DNA of 64,000 bases from the NCBI RefSeq assembly GCF_025464955.1, contig NZ_JAODNM010000117.1:62001-126000 (forward strand), written 5' to 3'. Origin of the DNA: Amycolatopsis sp. (GTDB lineage Bacteria; Actinomycetota; Actinomycetes; Mycobacteriales; Pseudonocardiaceae). Numbering within the stretch: the stretch's first letter is position 1; every line of letters begins with the position of its first letter. Under the pieces are notes generated by a model. That model worked only from the letters and a program-made list of their open reading frames with translations. It was not told where the DNA came from and searched no databases. The translations under genes were made by a program, and so were the position numbers. This document shows, one piece after another, positions 23,809 to 30,705 of the stretch.

Positions 23809-24432
23809 GTGCTCGATCTGAAGATCTGCCCGGACTGTGGTGACCGGGCGGAACACCCGATCGTCGAGGGGGAGTGCCTGGTCTGCGCGCGGTGCGGACA
23901 CCGGTGGGCGTTCCGGCGGTTGCCGCTGCTGGCGCTCACCGGTCCGAGCGGCGCCGGGAAGTCGACCGTCGGCCCGCTGCTGCCGCGGCGCCTCGCCGGC
24001 CGCGCCGTCGTGCTGGAGCAGGACGTCCTGTGGACGGCGGGCCTGCGCGACTCCCGCGACGGCGCCCCGGCGTTCCGCTCGGCGTGGCTGCGGATGGCCG
24101 CGATGATCGGGCAGAACGGCCGTCCTGTTGTCCTCTGCGGGACTGTCGTTCCTGAAGAACTGGAGACACGGCCGGAGCGCGTCTTCTTTTCGAACGTCCA
24201 CTACCTCGCGCTGGTCGCGGACCCCGTCGCGCTCGAACGCCGGCTGCGCGCGCGTCCGGCCTGGCGCGAGTGGGACGAGCCGCGGATCGCCGAGACCCTC
24301 GAGTTCAACACCTGGCTGCGCGCGTCGGCCACCACCATGTGCCCGCCCGTCGACGTCCTCGACACCACGTCCGGCCCGGTCGACATCGTCGCCGACCGCG
24401 TCGCCGCCTGGGTCCGCGCCCGGTTGACCTGA
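23809..24432 (+). CDS. P-loop kinase-like protein with N-terminal zinc ribbon
   Basis: A 207-residue protein. Residues 4-30 form a zinc ribbon (CPDCGD ... CARCGHRW). A Walker A loop follows directly (LTGPSGAGKSTVGPLL, about residues 41-56). Later elements are VLCGTVVPEE near 105 and ALVADPVALERRLRARP near 133, which resembles the lid and base-binding region of small-molecule kinases such as adenylate or shikimate kinase relatives. The phosphate acceptor is unknown. GTG 23809 lies 4 nt after the stop of the zinc-ribbon gene, so the two are probably co-expressed. The fusion of a zinc ribbon to a P-loop kinase is unusual. Confidence 0.7.
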   Translation: MLDLKICPDCGDRAEHPIVEGECLVCARCGHRWAFRRLPLLALTGPSGAGKSTVGPLLPRRLAGRAVVLEQDVLWTAGLRDSRDGAPAFRSAWLRMAAMIGQNGRPVVLCGTVVPEELETRPERVFFSNVHYLALVADPVALERRLRARPAWREWDEPRIAETLEFNTWLRASATTMCPPVDVLDTTSGPVDIVADRVAAWVRARLT

Positions 24433-24500
24433 CGTCCACTGTGGACGTCTGGGGCCGCCTGTGAGCAGCGGCGGGACAGTGGTGCGCAACACACCCGAAT

Positions 24501-24523
24501 GTTGCAAGCAGGGTGCTTGCAAC
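24501..24523. promoter_or_regulatory. Palindrome GTTGCAAGC-N5-GCTTGCAAC upstream of the XRE-HbhA operon
   Basis: A perfect 9-bp inverted repeat with a 5-nt centre, 48 nt before the XRE start. It is a likely operator, perhaps for that regulator itself. A CTAGCACTC directly downstream (24526-24534) matches half of a CIRCE heat-shock element in 8 of 9 positions. Confidence 0.55.
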
Positions 24524-24571
24524 TGCTAGCACTCTCGCGTAACGTCAATGGTGTCGCGAGGAGGTGACCAC

Positions 24572-25042
24572 ATGACAGAGACCGGAAATGCCCACGAATC
24601 CACGGGCAGGCCCATCGACAAGGTCGCCGATATCGCCTCCGACATCGGGGAGTACATCCGGACGCAGCGCAGCAACGCGAAGATTTCGTTGCGGCAGCTG
24701 TCGAAGCTTGCCGGAGTGTCCAACCCGTACCTGAGTCAGATCGAGCGCGGCGTACGCAAGCCCAGCGCGGAGATCCTGCAGCAGATTGCCAAGGGGCTGC
24801 GGATCTCGGCCGAAGCGCTCTACGTGCAAGCAGGGATTCTCGACCTGCCGAGAGGAGGCCCGGTCGGCGATTCCATTCGCGCCGACACCGAGCTTTCCGA
24901 ACGCCAGAAGCAGGTTCTGCTCGACGTATACGAGTCGTTCCGCCGGGAGAACCAGGCGGCCCGATCCACCAAGACCACCGCCGCCCCGGCACCCGAAGAG
25001 CGGCCCGTGAGCGCCGCCACAGAAACTGAAACCAAGGAGTGA
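24572..25042 (+). CDS. XRE-family regulator upstream of hbhA
   Basis: A 156-residue protein with a helix-turn-helix at about residues 25-85 (IGEYIRTQRSNAKISLRQLSKLAGVSNPYLSQIERGVRKPSAEILQQIAKGL) and a variable Ala/Thr/Glu-rich tail. AGGAGGTGA lies before ATG 24572, so the upstream in-frame ATG 24548 is not used. Its stop overlaps the GTG region just before the HbhA-like gene, so the two form an operon. The same order (regulator, HbhA, small DUF2516 membrane protein) is known in mycobacteria. The palindrome at 24501 suggests autoregulation. Confidence 0.88.
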   Translation: MTETGNAHESTGRPIDKVADIASDIGEYIRTQRSNAKISLRQLSKLAGVSNPYLSQIERGVRKPSAEILQQIAKGLRISAEALYVQAGILDLPRGGPVGDSIRADTELSERQKQVLLDVYESFRRENQAARSTKTTAAPAPEERPVSAATETETKE

Positions 25043-25047
25043 GCACC

Positions 25048-25722
25048 ATGACCACACCGAAGCCCGAAGACGTTCGCAAGGCCGTCGCCACCGCCATCGA
25101 CCAGGTCCGCACCCCGCTGCTGGCCGCGCTCGGCGCCGGCAACCTGGCCAGCCAGGCCGTCGTCGACGCCGTCAGCAAGGCCAAGGAGCGCGTGACCGAG
25201 GGCGGCGAGGCCGCTCGCAAGAACCTCGGCGAACTCCCCACCGACGTCGAGGGCCTTCGCGAGAAGCTCGACCCCGCCGAGCTGCGCAAGGTCATCGACG
25301 AGTACACCGACGCCGCGCTGAAGCTGTACAACAAGCTGGCCGAGTCCGGTGAGCAGGCTTGGGACAAGATCGTCGCGCAGCCGCAGGTCAAGAAGGCCAT
25401 CGAGCAGCTCGAGGACGCCCTTCAGCAGGCTCAGGGCCGCGTCGAAGAGGTCACCAGCGAAGCCCGTGGCCGCGTCGAGGACGTGCTCGGCAAGGTCACC
25501 AAGAAGACCCGCTCGTCCGGTGAGAAGGCCGCCCGCAAGGTCAAGGCCGTCGCCGAGGAGACCGCGGACCGCGTCGAGGAGCTGGGTGACGAGGTCGCCC
25601 ACGAGACCCGCTCCGTGACCCGCAAGGTCGCCAACAAGACGGCCCCGCGTTCGGCCAGCACCACGCGTCGCACCACGACGCCGGCCGCGAAGAAGCCGGC
25701 CGCCCCGAAGGCCGAGAACTAA
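25048..25722 (+). CDS. hbhA: HbhA-like heparin-binding haemagglutinin homologue
   Basis: A 224-residue protein that is almost wholly helical and charged. The N-terminal region (EDVRKAVATAIDQVRTPLLAALGAGNLASQAVV) is followed by a long coiled coil (about residues 50-190). The tail is rich in Lys, Ala, Pro and Thr (TTPAAKKPAAPKAEN). This matches mycobacterial HbhA, a surface and membrane-associated adhesin with a Lys-rich C-terminus. The tail here has fewer Lys-Ala repeats than pathogenic versions, so heparin binding is uncertain. AAGGAG lies eight bases before ATG 25048. A strong terminator follows. Confidence 0.85.
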   Translation: MTTPKPEDVRKAVATAIDQVRTPLLAALGAGNLASQAVVDAVSKAKERVTEGGEAARKNLGELPTDVEGLREKLDPAELRKVIDEYTDAALKLYNKLAESGEQAWDKIVAQPQVKKAIEQLEDALQQAQGRVEEVTSEARGRVEDVLGKVTKKTRSSGEKAARKVKAVAEETADRVEELGDEVAHETRSVTRKVANKTAPRSASTTRRTTTPAAKKPAAPKAEN

Positions 25723-25735
25723 GCAACGCTCTGCA

Positions 25736-25771
25736 CAGCAGGCCCCGGCACTCAGGTGCCGGGGCCTGCTG
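25736..25771 (+). terminator. Terminator of the XRE-hbhA operon
   Basis: Perfect 15-bp stem (CAGCAGGCCCCGGCA) with a 6-nt loop, 13 nt after the hbhA stop. Confidence 0.9.
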
Positions 25772-25801
25772 TCGTTATCCGGATTGCCGTATCCTGATCT
25801 G

Positions 25802-26095
25802 GTGTACATCGCCGGACTGGTCGAGCTGATCATCCAATATGCAGGGGCGCTGACCGGCCTCTTCGCCTTCGTGCACTCCGCGCTGCAAAAGCGGGACGCG
25901 TATTCGGCCGCCGACCGCAAGACCAAGCCCATCTGGGTGGCCATCACCGGCGGCAGCACGCTGGCGATGGGCCTCTTCCCGTTCTACAGCGCCGGCTACC
26001 TGTTCTGGATGGCCGGCCTGGTCGCGTCGCTGGTCTACATCGTGGACGTACGGCCGAAGCTCAACGAGGTCCAGCGCGGCGGCCGCAACTGGTAG
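25802..26095 (+). CDS. DUF2516 small membrane protein
   Basis: A 97-residue membrane protein with three hydrophobic segments (IIQYAGALTGLFAFVHSAL, WVAITGGSTLAMGLFPFYSAGYLF, AGLVASLVYIVDVRP). The PKLNEVQRGGRNW tail and position after hbhA match the DUF2516 family of mycobacteria. GTG 25802 follows a TATCCT box (25790-25795) by 6 nt, so it has its own leaderless promoter right after the terminator. The function is unknown. Confidence 0.85.
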   Translation: MYIAGLVELIIQYAGALTGLFAFVHSALQKRDAYSAADRKTKPIWVAITGGSTLAMGLFPFYSAGYLFWMAGLVASLVYIVDVRPKLNEVQRGGRNW

Positions 26096-26115
26096 CGGGT
26101 AGCTAGTCTGGCTTG

Positions 26116-26670
26116 GTGACCACTTGGACCATCGCCGGAACCCTGACCGTCCTGCCCGCCAGTGAGCGGACGGATCTGCTCGCCGAACCCGTCGCCAAGG
26201 CGCTCGCCGCGCTCGCGGATCCCGGTGCCGTGGGCGTCGCGGAGATCGACGCCGAGCTGGCTGACACCGCCGCGTTCTGCGAGGCTTATTCGTCGCCGAT
26301 GTCCGCTTCAGCCAACTGCGTCGTCGTCGCCGGCAAGCGCGCGGGCGAGGTCCGTTTCGCCGCCGCGCTGGTGCTCGCCACGACTCGCGCGGACGTCAAC
26401 GGCGTGATCAAAAGGCGTCTCGACGTACGCAAGGCCTCCTTCGCGCCGATGGACGACGCCGTCGAGCTGACGGGCATGGCGTACGGCGGGATCACGCCCA
26501 TCGGCCTGCCCGCGGACTGGCCGATTCTCATCGACAGGGCCGTCGCGGAAGCTCCCGAGCTGGTCATCGGTAGCGGGATCCGCGGCAGCAAGGTGTTCAT
26601 CCCGGGTTCGGTGCTCGCGTCGCTGCCCGGCGCCGAAGTCATCGACGGCCTCGCGAAAGTTGTCGAATGA
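26116..26670 (+). CDS. YbaK/ProX-domain protein (aminoacyl-tRNA deacylase-like)
   Basis: A 184-residue YbaK/EbsC-type protein. The core includes SANCVVVAGKRAGEVRFAAALVLATTRADVNGVIKRRL (about residues 62-99) and the family GGITPIGLP loop near residue 121. YbaK enzymes hydrolyse mischarged tRNAs such as Cys-tRNA(Pro) in trans. Whether this one edits tRNA or acts on another aminoacyl ester is open. GTG 26116 follows a TAGTCT box by 6 nt (leaderless). The stop overlaps the next start by ATGA. The three genes 26116-29152 form a tight operon, so its substrate may be linked to the unusual amino acid handled by the next two enzymes. Confidence 0.8.
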   Translation: MTTWTIAGTLTVLPASERTDLLAEPVAKALAALADPGAVGVAEIDAELADTAAFCEAYSSPMSASANCVVVAGKRAGEVRFAAALVLATTRADVNGVIKRRLDVRKASFAPMDDAVELTGMAYGGITPIGLPADWPILIDRAVAEAPELVIGSGIRGSKVFIPGSVLASLPGAEVIDGLAKVVE

Positions 26671-27674
26671 CCTCCGTTTGGATGCGGTACCTCTCCGGTG
26701 CGGATATCGCTTCGCTCGGGGTGACGAACGCCGACATCGTCGACGCCGTCGAGGACGTGCTCGTCGATCATGGCAACGGGCGGGTCGTGTTCGAACCACG
26801 TACGCACCTCGTGCCGGACAACGGCGGCAAGGGGCATTTCAACGTCCTGCGTGGTCACCTGTCGGAGAAGAACGTCAGCGGGGTCAAGGTCGTCGGCGAC
26901 TTCGTGTCGAACTTCGAGCGCGGGCTGCCCAGCGAGATGGCACTCATCCTGCTGCTCGACCCGGAAACCGGGATGCCGCGCGCGATCGTCGACGGCACGA
27001 TGATCACCGACGCGCGGACGGGCGCGATGACCGCTGTCGGCGCGAAGTACTTGGCACGTAAGGATTCGCGTGTCCTCGGACACATCGGCGCGCGCGGGAC
27101 TGCGTGGTGGAACGTGGTGCTGCTGGACTCGATCTTCGACTTCGCCGAGATCAGGGTGACCAGCAAGCGTCCGGAGTCGCGTGAGGACTTCGGCGCGCGG
27201 CTTTCGGCGCACCTCGGTAAGCCGGTGCGGGTGTGTTCTTCGGCTGAGGAAACGCTCGATGGTGCCGACATCATGGTCGAAGCGTCGCGACTAAACGAGC
27301 CGGAAGCGTTGGTCCGCAAGGAGTATATCCGGCCGGGCAGCTTCCTGGTGCCCTACGGCACGATCAGCGCGCTGGAGTTGGATCTGCTCGACGTCGTCGA
27401 CAAGGTCGTCGTCGACAACTGGCGCGAGTCGCAGTCCGGGAACCCGCGGTTCGGCGCGCTGCGGCCGCAGCTGAACGCGGGCCTGCTGACGGCCGATCGT
27501 GTGCATGCCGAGATCGGCGACATCGTCGCCGGGCACAAGCCCGGTCGTGTCAACGACAGCGAGCGGATCCTGTTCTGGCACCGCGGACTATCCACAACGG
27601 ACTTGGCTGTCGCGCACATGATCCTCGCGCGGGCCGAGGCTGCCGAAGTCGGCACGATGCTGCCGTACCGATGA
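26667..27674 (+). CDS. Ornithine cyclodeaminase / mu-crystallin family protein
   Basis: A 335-residue NAD(P)-binding protein of the ornithine cyclodeaminase family. The hallmark parts are NVSGVKVVGDFVSNFERGLPSE (about residues 69-90), IVDGTMITDARTGAMTAVGAKYLAR (about 107-131) and a Rossmann loop HIGARGTAWWNV (about 138-149), where the usual GxGxQA is changed to GARGTA. Family members include cyclodeaminases, amino-acid dehydrogenases and the SbnB-type synthase of diaminopropionate. The substrate is unknown here. It overlaps both neighbours by ATGA, so the operon is translationally coupled. The changed nucleotide loop suggests diverged cofactor use. Confidence 0.85.
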   Translation: MTSVWMRYLSGADIASLGVTNADIVDAVEDVLVDHGNGRVVFEPRTHLVPDNGGKGHFNVLRGHLSEKNVSGVKVVGDFVSNFERGLPSEMALILLLDPETGMPRAIVDGTMITDARTGAMTAVGAKYLARKDSRVLGHIGARGTAWWNVVLLDSIFDFAEIRVTSKRPESREDFGARLSAHLGKPVRVCSSAEETLDGADIMVEASRLNEPEALVRKEYIRPGSFLVPYGTISALELDLLDVVDKVVVDNWRESQSGNPRFGALRPQLNAGLLTADRVHAEIGDIVAGHKPGRVNDSERILFWHRGLSTTDLAVAHMILARAEAAEVGTMLPYR

Positions 27675-29152
27675 TCATTACCGGTTCGGATTTCAGCCTC
27701 GGCAGCGTCGAAGACGGCGAACCCCTGCAACTCGCCGACGAGTTGCTGAAGGCCCTCGCGGAAAATCGTGAGCGGATGCTCGCCGCGCTGTCGACGCGCG
27801 AGGCGCCGGTGTACGGAGTCAACACGGGCATGGGCCGGCTGTCGGGTGTCGTGCTGGATGCGCGGCAGCAAGCCGAACACCAGCGGAACCTGGTGATCGG
27901 ACGCGCTGTCGGCGGTCCGCCGTGGTTGTCCGCCGACGAGGTGCGACTGCTGCTTTTGGTGCGGCTGCGCGATCTTCTGCGGCCGGACGTCGCTGCCGGC
28001 CCGGAACTCGTGTCGTTCCTGGTTGACCGGTTGAACGACGGCTTCACTCCGGCTGTGCCGCGTAGCGGGCTCGGCAGCGCGGGGGAGATCATCCCGCTTT
28101 CCCATGCGTTCCAGACGTTTCTGGGCATCGGCACGGTTCTGGAGGACGGCGTCGAGACGCCCGCGGCGGACGCTCTCGCGCGGCGGGGCGTGGAGCCGTA
28201 TGTGCTGGGGCCGAAGGAAGGCGTGAGCCTGATCCAGGGTTCGCCGCTCGCGATGATGCACGCGGCCCAGGGCTGGCGGTTCGCGCAGCAGCTCATCGAC
28301 TTCCAGACCCAGGCGGTCGCGATCGCCGTGGATGTCCTTGGTGCACCGAAGGGTGTCTACTCGCCCCAGCTTGCGGGTGGCGACCGACTGCTGGCGAACC
28401 TGCTTTCCGAGCTCGGCAGCCTGATCGGCAACGGTCCGGCGCGGCCTGGGCTGGTGCAGGCGCCGGTGTCGGTTCGGGTGGGGCCGCGGGCGATCGCGCA
28501 CGCCGACCGGGTCAACGGCGACCTGATGGCCACGATGACGCGCTGGGACTCCGAGCCGACGGACTCGCCCGCGTTCGTCGACGGCGATTTCGTGTCGACC
28601 ACCGGGTTCCACGCCGCCGAGCTGGGCCTGCGAATGGACGCTCTGACCGCGGCGCTCGTGCACGTCGGCGAGGTCAGCGTTCAGCGGATGCACCGGCTGC
28701 TGGACCCGCAGTTCAGCAACCTGCCGCCGCAGCTCGCCGTCGACCCGGGCCCGCAAGCGGGGCTGTCGCCGCTGCACAAACGAGCCGTCGGCGAGTTGCA
28801 CGCGCTGCGTCGGCTGGCCATGCCGGCGACCCTGGGGTCGATCGACACTTCCGCAGGTCAGGAGGACGTGCAAGCGTTTGCGTGGGCGGCCGGTGAACAG
28901 CTGCGAACCGCCTCCGGGCACCTGTTCGCGATCACCGCGTGCGAGTTCATCATCGGCGCCCAGGCCCGCCACCTCGCCCCCGGCGACGGCTCCCGTGGCC
29001 TCCGCGCGATCTACACCTGGATCGCCGAAACCGTCCCGCCCGTCCTCGTCGACCGCCCTCTCGGCCCCGAGGTCACCACCCTCACCACCCGCCTCCGCGC
29101 CCTCCACCCTCAACGACTTCCTAACCCTGGAGTAGGTGGTCAGGTCTCGTGA
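27671..29152 (+). CDS. Histidine/phenylalanine ammonia-lyase-like protein lacking the MIO triad
   Basis: A 493-residue protein of the aromatic amino acid ammonia-lyase fold. VYGVNTGMGRLSG (residues 47-59) keeps the catalytic Tyr48. Other sites differ from the canonical family. The MIO-forming Ala-Ser-Gly is Ser136-Ala137-Gly138 in SGLGSAGEIIPLSH (DNA 28076-28084 checked), so the serine that is dehydrated is missing. The usual SHxxG after the Q-NL motif is GRAVG (residues 77-81), and LINGT is LIQGS (187-191). It may have lost lyase activity, use other chemistry or be structural. The stop TGA lies inside a hairpin arm. Overlap with the cyclodeaminase-like gene is ATGA. Confidence 0.8.
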   Translation: MIITGSDFSLGSVEDGEPLQLADELLKALAENRERMLAALSTREAPVYGVNTGMGRLSGVVLDARQQAEHQRNLVIGRAVGGPPWLSADEVRLLLLVRLRDLLRPDVAAGPELVSFLVDRLNDGFTPAVPRSGLGSAGEIIPLSHAFQTFLGIGTVLEDGVETPAADALARRGVEPYVLGPKEGVSLIQGSPLAMMHAAQGWRFAQQLIDFQTQAVAIAVDVLGAPKGVYSPQLAGGDRLLANLLSELGSLIGNGPARPGLVQAPVSVRVGPRAIAHADRVNGDLMATMTRWDSEPTDSPAFVDGDFVSTTGFHAAELGLRMDALTAALVHVGEVSVQRMHRLLDPQFSNLPPQLAVDPGPQAGLSPLHKRAVGELHALRRLAMPATLGSIDTSAGQEDVQAFAWAAGEQLRTASGHLFAITACEFIIGAQARHLAPGDGSRGLRAIYTWIAETVPPVLVDRPLGPEVTTLTTRLRALHPQRLPNPGVGGQVS

Positions 29153-29203
29153 GTGTTCCGGCCGGTTCTAGGCCAACCGGAACACTCACCAGTCGTTGAG
29201 GGT
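29106..29203. terminator. Nested inverted repeats at the end of the lyase-like gene
   Basis: Inner hairpin 29149-29189: GTGAGTGTTCCGG pairs with its complement, copy 1 of a three-member family. Outer arms ACCCTCAACGACT (29106-29118, within the coding end) and AGTCGTTGAGGGT (29191-29203) also pair perfectly over 13 bp. The stop codon is inside the inner left arm. Confidence 0.75.
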
Positions 29204-29207
29204 TCAA

Positions 29208-29575
29208 GGCGGGCATTTTGTGCAAAAGTCGGTCTTCGGTCGTCTGTGTGGGTGCTGGTTGCTGTGGACTGGCTGCGTTTTACCGCAGCAAGGGCCGGGT
29301 CGTGTCCGGTGTACGGCGAATGCCGGCGTCCGGAGCTGGGTGTGGGACTCGCCCTCGCTGAATGTGGCACTCGCACAGCACATCGGCGAGTCCCACACTC
29401 CGGCCCGGCGAGTCCCACGTTCAGGCCGACGAGTCCCACATTCACTGACAGTCGACCACACCCGCTGACCCCCACACCACCCGTCCCTGCCGCGGTAAAA
29501 CGGAGCCAGCACCCAGCACCCACTGAGGCGTCGCGGACCCACACATACGACACAAGAGCCACAAAAGTGCCCGCC
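29208..29575. repeat. Long nested-palindrome element, copy C (~368 bp)
   Basis: Near-identical partner of 9244-9585. The ends GGCGGGCATTTTGTG... and ...CACAAAAGTGCCCGCC are inverted. The TTTTACCGC motif occurs near both ends in opposite orientation, extending the terminal inverted repeats to roughly 90 nt with mismatches. The centre has GTGGGACTCGCC on the left and several GGCGAGTCCCAC on the right. It lies between the lyase-like gene and a convergent DUF397 gene. No transposase or convincing open frame. Confidence 0.75.
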
Positions 29576-29584
29576 TTGGCGGGG

Positions 29585-29788
29585 CTAGCGGGAGATGGTG
29601 AGGAAGGCAGTCCAGGCCGGGGCGGGGACGACGAGGGCGCCGGAGGTGGGGGACTTGGAGTCGCGGATGGCTACTGCCTGGGATGCGAGGGCAACTTCGA
29701 CGCAGTCGCCGTTTTGGCCTTCGCCGGTGCTGTAGCTGCTTTTGTGCCACTGGGCGTTGGTCAGGTCCACGGCTCGCCTCTTCCACAT
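29585..29788 (-). CDS. DUF397 domain protein, second copy
   Basis: A 67-residue DUF397 protein with the signature WHKSSYSTGEGQNGDCVEVAL (about residues 14-34), AIRDSKSP and a C-terminal PAPAWTAFLTISR. Its ATG overlaps the stop of the upstream XRE-DUF5753 gene by one base (TGATG), which indicates co-translation and a partnership of the two proteins. Compare the separate DUF397 gene at 4088-4345. In related clusters the DUF397 protein modulates the regulator; that role is inferred here. The palindromic element at 29208-29575 begins 9 nt after its stop. Confidence 0.88.
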   Translation of the reverse strand: MWKRRAVDLTNAQWHKSSYSTGEGQNGDCVEVALASQAVAIRDSKSPTSGALVVPAPAWTAFLTISR

Positions 29789-30624
29789 CAGGTCTCGGAT
29801 GTCACCTGCTTGATCAGGGCGATCGAGTCCTGCTCGTCGAACGCGAGATCGGCGAGATGACGGAATGCCAGCGTAGCAAGCTTGACCTCGTCGACCTTCT
29901 CCACTTGAACTGAGCCGAAGCCGTGCTCGACGTACGCGATATCCGGTTCGCCGAGGCCCTGGTAACTGAGAATCGTGAAGCTGCCAGCACGACCGGCGTG
30001 CACGCCGATATCGACCGGGATGACCTGCAGAGTCACGTTCGATCGCTCGCCGAGTTCGACGAGATAAGTCAGTTGCTCCCGCTGCTGATCAGGAGGGAGA
30101 TCTGGCCGACGCAGGACGGTTTCGTCGATGATCGCGTGGACCATCAGCGGAGGTTCTTCGACAAGTCGCAGCTGCCGTCGCAGGCGAACCTTCACTTGGT
30201 TTTCGAGCTTTTCGCCAGTCATAGGGTCTCGTGCACCGGCGAAGGTGGCGCGTATGCCGTCTTCGGTTTGAAACAGGCCTGGAATGTAGCCGAGCTGGTA
30301 CGTCCGAAGCGCCTCGGCGTCTGCTTGCAAGCCGATGTAGCCGCGATCATTGATGCCGTAGGCGTGCCACCAGCCTTTTTCCTTGGCTCGGTCGTACTGG
30401 AGGAGCCAGGTTTCGTAGTCCGAGACGATGATGCCGTAGAGGTCCAGCATCGCCAGGAACGAGTGGTAGCCCGGCAGCACCCCCTGCTCGACGCGGCTCA
30501 TCTTCGCCTTGCTGAAGCGCAGCGGCTCCCCAGCCTGCTCCTGCGTCATGCCCATCTGTTCCCGCAGCCGGCGCAGCCGTCTGCCCAGAAGCCGCATGCG
30601 CGCGTTCGGTTTGTACGTGTCCAC
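29788..30624 (-). CDS. XRE-family regulator with DUF5753 domain, second copy
   Basis: A 278-residue WhiJ-like regulator: helix-turn-helix at about residues 12-68 (LGRRLRRLREQMGMTQEQAGEPLRFSKAKMSRVEQG) and a DUF5753 region with LGYIPGLFQTEDGIRATF and MVHAIIDETVLRR, ending IAYVEHGFGSVQVEK. It is directly followed by its DUF397 partner (TGATG overlap). The pair is a second, independent version of the module at 1448/4088, with a different layout. No operator is obvious in the short gap upstream. Confidence 0.9.
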   Translation of the reverse strand: MDTYKPNARMRLLGRRLRRLREQMGMTQEQAGEPLRFSKAKMSRVEQGVLPGYHSFLAMLDLYGIIVSDYETWLLQYDRAKEKGWWHAYGINDRGYIGLQADAEALRTYQLGYIPGLFQTEDGIRATFAGARDPMTGEKLENQVKVRLRRQLRLVEEPPLMVHAIIDETVLRRPDLPPDQQREQLTYLVELGERSNVTLQVIPVDIGVHAGRAGSFTILSYQGLGEPDIAYVEHGFGSVQVEKVDEVKLATLAFRHLADLAFDEQDSIALIKQVTSET

Positions 30625-30705
30625 TGCCGATCACCCCTCGAAACCGTTTGGCTACGGATCGTAGAGCGTGACCCCGACAATTGAGATTCTCAGTAGTTTG
30701 GACTG

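Noticed and set aside
24526..24534. CIRCE heat-shock element before the XRE-hbhA operon
   Set aside because: Only one half (CTAGCACTC) is present; the inverted second half at the required distance is absent.
29000..29152. Frameshift near the end of the lyase-like gene
   Set aside because: A +1 frame would end in a plausible TLNDFLTLE tail, but there is no homologue evidence in the sequence alone and the main frame closes properly at 29152.
29140..29562. Open frames within repeat C, similar to those of repeat B
   Set aside because: They are similar because the DNA is repeated. No start with ribosome-binding site, low-complexity composition, and inverted repeats explain the open frames.
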